Assembly (NCBI GenBank): GCA_964629645.1
Contig: CAZVSU010000115.1
Location: 1 to 5,284, forward strand
Direction of reading: 5' to 3'
Origin: JAAKFL01 sp964629645
Lineage (GTDB): Bacteria; Chlamydiota; Chlamydiia; Chlamydiales; SLFE01
Length of the DNA stretch: 5,284 bases
In this document: positions 1 through 5,284 of the stretch, piece after piece
How positions within the stretch are numbered: the first letter of the stretch is position 1
Layout of the letters: each line of letters starts with the position of its first letter
The notes under the pieces: model-generated
The model's input: only the letters and a program-made list of their open reading frames with translations
Database searches by the model: none
Told to the model about the DNA's origin: nothing
Program-made: the position numbers and the translations under genes

Positions 1-1
1 C

Positions 2-1144
2 ACAAATCGAGAGAGGGAGCGCCATCCCGACAATCAACCCCGACTTCCAGCCCATTGTCAAAAAGACGATCCCCACAATAATTGAGGCGCCTGCAATCAA
101 ATTAAAAAAGAGATCGGAGAGCCTGGCGTCAGTGTAGTCGTTTTGGTTGAAGATCACCTCGATATTGAATCTTGAATCAAGAGTCCCCGAAAAGTCTTCC
201 ACAACTTTAAGCGCATCTTCTGTCCAATAGTCGACCCGAGCATCTTTCACTGTTCTTGCGGCGACAAAGATGGCCCTCTCGTTTTGAAAGAGGCCGATTT
301 CTTCGACCGGCTTTTGATAGCTCCGCTCAAGCTTTGCAATGTCGCCGAGCTTCAGGATCACCCCGTCATTTCCTGTGACGATCGGAATATTTGCGATGCG
401 CTCTAAAGAATCGAGCCTTCCTTCCACTTCGATTTTTAAATCGAGGCGGTCTCCTCTCAGCTGACCGGCAGACACTTTACTGTCTCCTTTTTCCACAAAC
501 TGAGCGACCTGCTCTGCCGAGAGGCCAAGGGCGGCGAGCTCTCCGGGATCGACGATCACGGTGATCTCTTCTTCAACCCCGCCGAAAAGACGCACCACTT
601 CGGTTCTCGGAATGAGAAGAAATTGATCTTTCAGCTCTAAAGCGAGCCGATTCAAAAGATTTAAAGGGGGAGCGCCCTCCCCTCTCCATTGAACAGCCGC
701 GACGACAGTGTAGGCGACCGCCCCCCGTTTGTCATCGACAAAGGGCGCTGTCGCTCCAGCCGGCAGGCGGCTTTCGACATCCTTCATGCGGTTGCGTATT
801 TTTGAGAAGATTTCTTGATTGGTCTCTTCGGTGACGCTGTCATTTAACTCAACTTTAACGAAGGAGACATTGGCTCTGGCAGTTGATTCGACCTCTTTGA
901 TCTCAGCAATTTCATCAAGCTCTTCTTCAATTTTTTCGTTGACGAGCGCCTCGATCCGCTCCGCTGATGCTCCCGGTAAAAAAGTGATGATCCCGACATT
1001 ACGCAAGGTGATCCGCGGATCTTCTTGCCGCGGTAAGAAAAAGAAAGCCGACACCCCCGCAACGACGAGGATTGCCATCGTCATCACCAAAAGGTAGGGA
1101 TTGCGGTAGTAAAGGGTCGTTATGGAAGGTTTATCCTCACTCAT
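2..1144 (-). CDS. RND-family efflux transporter permease subunit, N-terminal part (cut by left window edge)
   Basis: This is the inner-membrane, proton-driven pump of a tripartite RND exporter. It captures substrates from the periplasm or outer leaflet and passes them to an outer-membrane channel through the adaptor. The frame is open from the ATG at 1144 to the edge and gives 381 residues, a bit over a third of the usual 1000-1050. Residues 15-37 form the first membrane helix. They are followed by the family signature L-P-R-Q-E-D-P (37-43) and F-L-P-G-A-S-A-E-R (55-63). Residues about 45-335 are the periplasmic porter region. A second helix begins near 345, and the G-W-K-S-G-L-I-V-G then A-L-P-L-S stretch (365-379) is typical of RND permeases. 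The proton-relay residues lie beyond the edge. The start overlaps the adaptor stop by 8 bases (ATGAGTGA), which implies translational coupling. The family is clear; the substrate cannot be told. The P-R-Q-E-D-P type suggests the multidrug (HAE1-like) branch rather than heavy-metal pumps, but this is an inference. Confidence 0.95.
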   Translation of the reverse strand, partial: MSEDKPSITTLYYRNPYLLVMTMAILVVAGVSAFFFLPRQEDPRITLRNVGIITFLPGASAERIEALVNEKIEEELDEIAEIKEVESTARANVSFVKVELNDSVTEETNQEIFSKIRNRMKDVESRLPAGATAPFVDDKRGAVAYTVVAAVQWRGEGAPPLNLLNRLALELKDQFLLIPRTEVVRLFGGVEEEITVIVDPGELAALGLSAEQVAQFVEKGDSKVSAGQLRGDRLDLKIEVEGRLDSLERIANIPIVTGNDGVILKLGDIAKLERSYQKPVEEIGLFQNERAIFVAARTVKDARVDYWTEDALKVVEDFSGTLDSRFNIEVIFNQNDYTDARLSDLFFNLIAGASIIVGIVFLTMGWKSGLIVGMALPLSIC

Positions 1145-2267
1145 CCTTTCCTTCAATGACATTGACTTTGATTCCCGGAACCAATTTTTGCGTCCCATCG
1201 ACCGCGACGAGTTCCCCATCATCGACCGATCCGCTCACATAGGCGCGCTTTTTGTCGGTATAAAAAACCTCGACGTGCCTTCGAGAAACAATGCCGTCAG
1301 ACTGGACGACAAACACCGTCCAAAGACCTCTTCTACCCTCGGAAAGTGATGCAATTGGAACCCAAAATCCTCTTCTTTCAATGGTCTCCGATAAAAACAA
1401 CCGGGCGAGATCGCCGGGCCTCACCGTTGGCGTTGCCATCGTTGCCCTGAATATGACGTCCACGGTCCGGCTCTCCCCCACAAGAGGAAGAATAGCAGAA
1501 ATGAAAGCCGGAATGTCTTGACCGTTGATCTTAAGGGAGTAAAGGTCCCCTTTTGATAATTTTTTTGCCGCTTCTGTCGTGACGCCCACGCGGATGTCGA
1601 GCGGACCCGACTGCTGGACCTGTAAAATCTGCTGTCCGGGAGTGACCACGACCCCCTCGTCGACAAAACGCCTCACGATGCAGCCGTTGAAAGGAGACAG
1701 CAGCACCGACTTTTCAATATCGACCTCTATGGTTTCGACTTTCGCGCGGTTGATCTCAACTTGCGCCTCTGCGGTTTCCTTTTCTTCAATGGCTTCGTCA
1801 AGCTCTTGCTCCGAAATCGCGTTGACATCGAGCGCTTTTTTGTTTCGCTCAAATGTGCTGTCAGCGAGGCGAGCCTCTGCAATCGAGCGCTGCAACTCTG
1901 CCTTTGCCTCCTTGAGGTTTGCCATCAGCCGCTTCGTATCCAGCCGTGCTAGTTTTTCCCCTTTTTCAACGCAAGTACCCTCGTCGACAGCGATTTCGAC
2001 GAGCAGACCGCGAAGCTCAAATCCCAAGGTGCTCTGCTGCCGCGCCTCGACTCGTCCGATGAATTCTTTTGGGAATTGATAATCCGATTGAACCTTTGCT
2101 TTTGCGACTGCGACCGTGGGTGTGGCGTCAAACTCCGAGCGCTCAAGAGGAAAGCCAAAGGGGCTGGGACTGCGGACAATCACGACAGCAACAATCAACA
2201 AAACAAAACACACGATCGCCAAAACAAGACGCCGGCTTAAATACTTGAAAAGCTTCTTGGTCTTCAT
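1137..2267 (-). CDS. RND efflux periplasmic adaptor (membrane fusion protein, HlyD/AcrA family)
   Basis: This adaptor bridges the RND permease and an outer-membrane channel across the periplasm. It has 376 residues, normal for the family. A basic N-terminus (K3, K4, K5, K8, R12, R13) precedes one membrane segment at about 14-31, so it is probably anchored by its uncleaved N-terminus. Cys20 lies in that helix, but the residues before it (A-I-V) do not make a lipobox. The first lipoyl half is about 72-110 (G-R-V-E-A-R, then V-D-E-G-T-C-V-E-K-G-E-K-L-A-R-L-D). A charged alpha-hairpin coiled coil covers about 113-185. The second lipoyl half is about 188-217 (S-P-F-N-G-C-I-V, then V-T-P-G-Q). A beta-barrel domain follows at about 222-292 and a membrane-proximal domain to the end, with G-T-Q-K-L-V-P-G-I-K-V near the C-terminus. 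The upstream bases GGGAAGT give only a weak ribosome binding site. Its stop overlaps the permease start. The kinase-like gene ends 63 bases upstream. Confidence 0.95.
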   Translation of the reverse strand: MKTKKLFKYLSRRLVLAIVCFVLLIVAVVIVRSPSPFGFPLERSEFDATPTVAVAKAKVQSDYQFPKEFIGRVEARQQSTLGFELRGLLVEIAVDEGTCVEKGEKLARLDTKRLMANLKEAKAELQRSIAEARLADSTFERNKKALDVNAISEQELDEAIEEKETAEAQVEINRAKVETIEVDIEKSVLLSPFNGCIVRRFVDEGVVVTPGQQILQVQQSGPLDIRVGVTTEAAKKLSKGDLYSLKINGQDIPAFISAILPLVGESRTVDVIFRATMATPTVRPGDLARLFLSETIERRGFWVPIASLSEGRRGLWTVFVVQSDGIVSRRHVEVFYTDKKRAYVSGSVDDGELVAVDGTQKLVPGIKVNVIEGKDE

Positions 2268-2301
2268 ACTTCCCAGCCCAAACTAAGCAAAAAGAGCATT
2301 A

Positions 2302-2327
2302 CCTGCAAGCAGGGAACGAGGCCTCGT
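2302..2327. repeat. Two adjacent short inverted repeats between the kinase-like and adaptor genes
   Basis: The 63-base gap holds CCTGC-AA-GCAGG (2302-2313) and the perfect 12-base palindrome ACGAGGCCTCGT (2316-2327), two bases apart. The palindrome starts three bases after the kinase-like stop codon in the reading direction. In RNA either could fold into a small hairpin. On the minus strand a run of five T follows, but eight bases after the second repeat, so this is not a clean intrinsic terminator. It may attenuate or stabilise the transcript, or may be a protein site. Confidence 0.35.
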
Positions 2328-2330
2328 GCC

Positions 2331-4310
2331 TTAAGAATCGACTCGCGGCAAGGGGCACAATTTGGGGACAAAGTGTCGAGGCTTCAAACCCGCATGGACG
2401 AGTGCCAGTCTGGTCCATTTCTTGAGCTCTCCCGGAGATGTCTGCATCTGCGATCTGATCAGGATCGTTTTGTACTCTCCCGATTCGTAGTACAGAAGGT
2501 GAAGCTCTCTTTCAAGGTTTCTGTAAAGCGTCCAGTGCCCTTCTCTTTTTCCAATCAAGTCGATGGCGGTTTGCAAGGTGGAACGTTGCAAGCCGGAAAG
2601 AATCTGTCGACAATCGCTTAGCTTAAATGCACGCGGCGTACGGACACCCATTTTTTCGCTGATTAAGACGTTGATGTGTCTTAAAAATATCTGCTTTATT
2701 TTTGCCCTTTCTTCATCCAAATCAACCGAGCTCTGTTCGAATCCGTGACGAAAATCGGTGAGATCGGAGATCGAATAGACGAAGGCGGGCGTCGCGACGA
2801 GCTCGTTTCTGATGAGAGTGGGGTTGCTTTTCAGATGGAACAGACGATAGGCCATGCCTCTCCCATAATCTTTTGGCGCAAGCCCTTTTTGATGGCCCAA
2901 AAACTTTGAAAGAGATTTTTCCGAAGTCCCGGAACGAATTTTTTCGAGCGCTTTCACAACAGTGTCGATATCGGGGCGAAGTGCCGGAATCGGATGCATC
3001 ATCGCGCGAATCAAAAGCTCAAGGGAATCATGAGCATATAAAAACCGGTGCGCCTCTTTCCACCGCTTGCGGTAGTGGTCGCCTCTCCTCCCATCAAAAG
3101 CAATGGCCAACCAAGGAGGCAGAGGCGAAAGGGGAAAGTCGCTCCGCTTTTCGATGAAGGCAAAGGTCAACCCAAGCGAAAAAATTTCTGCTTGAAAGGG
3201 GTCAAAAGGCTGGCCCCGAATCCACATTTCAGGAGGATTGAATATAGGGGTGCCCGCCCTCTTGCACTGCGACCGATCTTCGGGAGGGATATAGGAAAAA
3301 CTCAGGTCGAAGCAGTGGATGCGCATTTGCCCCTTCACCCCTTTATTCACAAGGAAATTCGACGGCTTGACGTCGCAGTTGACATAGCCGCCCCGATGAA
3401 GAGCTTGAATCTCTTTGGCCGCGCCGAGCAAGGCTCTCAGCCGCTCTTTTTTATCCTCAATGGGCTGCTGCAACGTTCCGGAATTGCAGTAGGGAAGGAA
3501 AAAATCGGCTTTTTCGAAAATGGCCCCTTTCATATAGAGAAAGCATCTTAAATCGCTTTCGTGGAAATTGATCTCTTTTTTTCTTCTCGCAAGCGTCTCC
3601 CGTATCAGCGTCACCTCGTTTACGATTGCCATAAGCTGATCACTTTTAAACGAGTCTCCCAAAGTCTCGCACGCAGACAAAACTCCCGCCTCCCGATCAT
3701 TTTTTTCGAATCGCTTCATCGAAACCCTCATCTTTGCCACCACTCGCTTAGGTGAGCCGCCCGGGCCAAGTTCCAATGCCAGCTGCCCCCACTTGAAAGC
3801 CCCTGATCCCAAAAATCCCGCCGGATCCTTGGGGATGATGTAGACGCTTCCATCGCCGTTCATTTGAACATGAAGACCCCGGTACCCTTTTTTGCCTTCA
3901 AGTCCCGTCATATAGTCGTTGATTTCGCAGGGCTTAAGATAGAGCGAACCGAGAGGGTCTTCTGCCCTCATGGCAAACAAGTGCCGATGGGTCCGAACAA
4001 AGACGATCGTTTTTTTCAGCTGCTTTTCTAGGAGAGGTAAATCATACTCTCTTTCTGTCTCTCTTAGATAAGCGAGTCCCCGCCTCGCGAGATCGGCAAC
4101 GCCTCTTTTCGGCACAACAGCAGGAGCGCTGACGCTCCGTTTCTTTCTGCCCATGCCAACAGCCGACACCATTTTTTTGATCTCTCCGAAAATGGGCATC
4201 ATCGCCATTTTGATTCGTTTATCCGGCGCGCCGGCTTGATGATCGAGATTGTTCTGATTCAACCAAGTATCGAGATTGATCCCAACCTGGCCGAGGTGGT
4301 CCCCTTCCAT
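2331..4310 (-). CDS. Divergent protein-kinase-like protein with long unassigned N- and C-terminal regions
   Basis: This is probably a Ser/Thr protein kinase or kinase-fold protein of 659 residues; its target is unknown. Visible kinase elements in order are a glycine-rich loop L-G-S-G-A-F (167-172), V-A-K with Lys193, and a helix-C glutamate (Glu232 or, less likely, Glu207). A hinge-like L-P-Y-C-N-S-G-T-L (272-280) follows. The catalytic loop is N-C-D-V-K-P-S-N (311-318; Asp313, Lys315, Asn318), and D-L-S (335-337) takes the place of D-F-G. Then come A-G-T-P-I-F-N-P-P-E (352-361), A-E-I-F-S-L-G (374-380) for the helix-F motif with Glu in place of Asp, and Arg445 in L-R-P-D. The H-R-D His and Arg are replaced by Asn and Cys, so this is a non-RD type. 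All phosphotransfer residues remain, so activity is possible. Residues 1-160 (basic patch R-K-K-R at 55-58) and about 460-659 match nothing I recognise. No signal peptide or membrane helix is seen, so it is cytosolic or exported by a specialised system. AAGGAGAGG just before the ATG supports this start. Confidence 0.85.
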   Translation of the reverse strand: MEGDHLGQVGINLDTWLNQNNLDHQAGAPDKRIKMAMMPIFGEIKKMVSAVGMGRKKRSVSAPAVVPKRGVADLARRGLAYLRETEREYDLPLLEKQLKKTIVFVRTHRHLFAMRAEDPLGSLYLKPCEINDYMTGLEGKKGYRGLHVQMNGDGSVYIIPKDPAGFLGSGAFKWGQLALELGPGGSPKRVVAKMRVSMKRFEKNDREAGVLSACETLGDSFKSDQLMAIVNEVTLIRETLARRKKEINFHESDLRCFLYMKGAIFEKADFFLPYCNSGTLQQPIEDKKERLRALLGAAKEIQALHRGGYVNCDVKPSNFLVNKGVKGQMRIHCFDLSFSYIPPEDRSQCKRAGTPIFNPPEMWIRGQPFDPFQAEIFSLGLTFAFIEKRSDFPLSPLPPWLAIAFDGRRGDHYRKRWKEAHRFLYAHDSLELLIRAMMHPIPALRPDIDTVVKALEKIRSGTSEKSLSKFLGHQKGLAPKDYGRGMAYRLFHLKSNPTLIRNELVATPAFVYSISDLTDFRHGFEQSSVDLDEERAKIKQIFLRHINVLISEKMGVRTPRAFKLSDCRQILSGLQRSTLQTAIDLIGKREGHWTLYRNLERELHLLYYESGEYKTILIRSQMQTSPGELKKWTRLALVHAGLKPRHFVPKLCPLPRVDS

Positions 4311-4311
4311 A

Positions 4312-4321
4312 ACCTCTCCTT
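4312..4321 (-). promoter_or_regulatory. Ribosome binding site of the kinase-like gene
   Basis: Read on the minus strand, AAGGAGAGGT ends one base before the ATG at 4310. AGGAG lies five bases from the start codon, an ordinary Shine-Dalgarno spacing. It is the best ribosome binding site in the window and fixes the start of the 659-residue reading frame. Confidence 0.7.
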
Positions 4322-4336
4322 GATGCGATTACGGTG

Positions 4337-4365
4337 ATTTGAAGGAATTCCCTATTTAAGTTCAA
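4337..4365 (-). promoter_or_regulatory. Possible sigma-70-type promoter for the kinase-like gene
   Basis: On the minus strand TTGAAC (4360-4365) and TCAAAT (4337-4342) are separated by exactly 17 bases. Each matches four of six consensus positions. Transcription would start near 4330 and leave a short leader of roughly 20 bases ending in the ribosome binding site. The match is moderate and the region is short, so chance agreement is possible. The adaptor and permease genes have no better promoter of their own, so they may depend on this one by read-through. Confidence 0.35.
4339..4365. repeat. Spaced inverted repeat in the divergent intergenic region
   Basis: TTGAA (4339-4343) and TTCAA (4361-4365) form a 5-base inverted repeat separated by 17 bases. 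Inside it lies the palindrome GGAATTCC (4344-4351). The outer arms fall on the predicted -35 and -10 boxes of the kinase-like gene, so it could be an operator. It may equally be a by-product of the resemblance between the two hexamers. The arms are short and no regulator gene is nearby. Confidence 0.25.
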
Positions 4366-4426
4366 GTGGCCCCCTTTCTGCCTTCACCTTTGGTTGAAAA
4401 TCACACATTCCTCTATTGATGAAAGC

Positions 4427-5233
4427 ATGATACGCAACCAACTGATTTACCTATTCGGCTTGATTACAGCCTTGCCTCTGCTCCCTGTGCTGTGGCTTCA
4501 GGGACAAAAGATCCGTCAAACCATGCCCAAACTGCCCGAGGCAACCGGCCCGAAAAATGGAACCGCCGGCGAAGGACCGCCGCTTAAAATGCTCGTCCTG
4601 GGCGAATCAACCGTCGCCGGCGTCGGCGTCGAGACATATGAGCAGTCCATCGCCGCGAAACTGGCAAGACGGCTGGCAAAACGGCTCAGCTGCACAGTGC
4701 ATTGGACAGCATCAGGTATCAGCGGATTGACAGCCCACTCTCTCACCGCACAGCTTGTCGAGGGAAAGCTCAAGGAGCCGTACGATTTTATTGTGGTCTG
4801 CCTTGGCGGCAACGACGCCTTTTCTCTTCACGGCCCTCTTCGATGGAAGCGGGACTGTTTGTACCTGGTCCAGGCGATCAGAAAAGAGGGGCAAAAAGGG
4901 CCCATCCTCTTTGCCGATGTTCCCCCCATAAGAGAGTTTCCGGGTTTTACACCCCTGCTTCAGTTTTTCTTAGGCCGCCTTGCGCTGCTCTATCGAGAAC
5001 CGCTCCGAGAGCTGGAGCGATGCGAAGAGGCTGTCTTCTTCACTGATAAGTTGATCACATTCGACTTAACGCACGGCCATACGATTCACGATTACTTCAG
5101 TGACGGCGTCCACCCTTCCGCTCTCACTTACAAAAATTGGGCCGACGATATGGCAGAGCGGGCCGAGACGATTTTCCAAGATGCGCCGCCTCGCGCCAAT
5201 CGGTGTCATTCGAAATTTGAAGACGTCCCCTAG
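4427..5233 (+). CDS. SGNH/GDSL-family hydrolase (lipase/esterase type), membrane-anchored or secreted
   Basis: This is a serine hydrolase of the SGNH fold, a family that acts on ester or acyl groups of lipids, carbohydrates or small esters. Its substrate is unknown. Counting from the ATG at 4427 gives 268 residues. A hydrophobic N-terminus (about 5-25) is an anchor or uncleaved signal. Block I is V-L-G-E-S-T (57-62) with nucleophile Ser61, where Glu60 replaces the usual Asp of G-D-S. A glycine of block II is Gly97 or Gly100. Block III is G-G-N-D (127-130) with Asn129. Block V is D-G-V-H-P-S (226-231) with Asp226 and His229, so the catalytic set is complete. The Q-G-Q-K-I-R, L-P-E-A-T-G-P and P-P-I-R-E-F-P stretches recall a bacterial subfamily with the same N-terminal layout. 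A TTG at 4394 would add 11 residues; ATG was preferred because it sits just before the hydrophobic segment, though neither has a strong ribosome binding site. It is read divergently from the kinase-like gene, so a functional link is not implied. Confidence 0.88.
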   Translation: MIRNQLIYLFGLITALPLLPVLWLQGQKIRQTMPKLPEATGPKNGTAGEGPPLKMLVLGESTVAGVGVETYEQSIAAKLARRLAKRLSCTVHWTASGISGLTAHSLTAQLVEGKLKEPYDFIVVCLGGNDAFSLHGPLRWKRDCLYLVQAIRKEGQKGPILFADVPPIREFPGFTPLLQFFLGRLALLYREPLRELERCEEAVFFTDKLITFDLTHGHTIHDYFSDGVHPSALTYKNWADDMAERAETIFQDAPPRANRCHSKFEDVP

Positions 5234-5284
5234 TACTTAGTTAACAAAGTTTTTCTACAAATTCGAATTCTAAGCCGCCGGGAT
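5234..5284. other. AT-rich tail after the hydrolase, no gene seen
   Basis: These 51 bases after the hydrolase stop carry an imperfect AT-rich inverted repeat (5235-5250) running into five T (5250-5254), and the palindrome AATTCGAATT (5260-5269). The first could be a weak terminator of the hydrolase gene, but its stem is short and has a mismatch. No reading frame or promoter is evident before the window ends. Confidence 0.3.

Noticed and set aside
844..1097. Short frames on both strands inside the permease gene (Ser-rich plus-strand 92 residues, minus-strand 72 residues)
   Set aside because: The permease frame carries clear RND signatures across this stretch, so these are out-of-frame shadows.
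1579..2079. A 166-residue plus-strand open frame opposite the adaptor gene
   Set aside because: Its product is a low-complexity, Ser/Arg/Ala-rich translation typical of the antisense of a coiled-coil gene, with no recognisable domain. The minus-strand adaptor explains this stretch fully.
2200..2215. Lipoprotein signal in the adaptor at Cys20
   Set aside because: The Cys sits inside the hydrophobic segment, but the preceding residues are Ala-Ile-Val, not a lipobox ending in Gly, Ala or Ser. A membrane anchor is the simpler reading.
2268..2310. Separate promoter for the adaptor-permease pair
   Set aside because: The best minus-strand pair, TTGCAG and TAGTTT with a 17-base spacer, matches only about three of six positions in each box, which is too weak to call.
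3048..3551. A 167-residue plus-strand open frame opposite the kinase domain
   Set aside because: It lies entirely within the kinase-like gene, shows no family motif, and has no clear ribosome binding site. It is read as a shadow frame.
4702..5046. A 114-residue plus-strand frame inside the hydrolase gene, and minus-strand frames at 4516-4812 and 4712-4894
   Set aside because: All overlap the hydrolase, whose catalytic blocks are in the chosen frame. The alternative products show no motif.
5235..5254. Intrinsic terminator for the hydrolase
   Set aside because: The inverted repeat before the T run is AT-rich, short and has a mismatch. It is mentioned only as a weak possibility in the tail entry.

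Overview
The window holds four protein-coding genes and no RNA gene, insertion sequence or CRISPR array that I can see. Three genes lie on the minus strand and read leftward from about 4310 to the left edge. They are a 659-residue protein-kinase-like protein (2331-4310), a periplasmic adaptor (membrane fusion protein) of an RND efflux pump (1137-2267), and the N-terminal part of the RND pump itself (2-1144, cut by the window edge). A fourth gene, an SGNH/GDSL-type hydrolase (about 4427-5233), is read divergently on the plus strand.

The organism is Gram-negative, because an RND permease with its adaptor needs an inner membrane and periplasm. Base composition looks close to half G+C by eye. A large, divergent, stand-alone kinase-like protein of this kind would fit an environmental member of the Chlamydiae (Waddlia/Criblamydia/Estrella-like) or another host-associated lineage. 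That is a weak inference: no marker gene for taxonomy is present.

Layout, left to right. Positions 2-1144: RND permease, 381 residues covering the first membrane helix, the first periplasmic porter region and the start of the second helix. It overlaps the adaptor gene by 8 bases (start and stop interlocked), so the two are surely one translational unit. Positions 2268-2330: a 63-base gap with two short inverted repeats. Positions 2331-4310: the kinase-like gene, with a good ribosome binding site and a plausible promoter upstream. Positions 4311-4426: the divergent intergenic region, which carries that promoter and a spaced inverted repeat. Positions 4427-5233: the hydrolase. Positions 5234-5284: a short AT-rich tail with no gene.

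The adaptor and permease form the inner-membrane half of a tripartite exporter. The outer-membrane channel is not in the window; it may lie beyond the left edge or elsewhere in the genome. The kinase-like gene could be co-transcribed with the pump, but nothing in the sequence shows that it acts on it. The most unusual item is this kinase-like protein. It keeps most of the catalytic skeleton (glycine-rich loop, lysine, catalytic-loop Asp/Lys/Asn, metal-binding Asp, P-P-E, late Arg) but has N-C-D in place of H-R-D and D-L-S in place of D-F-G. It also carries about 160 unassigned N-terminal and about 200 unassigned C-terminal residues.
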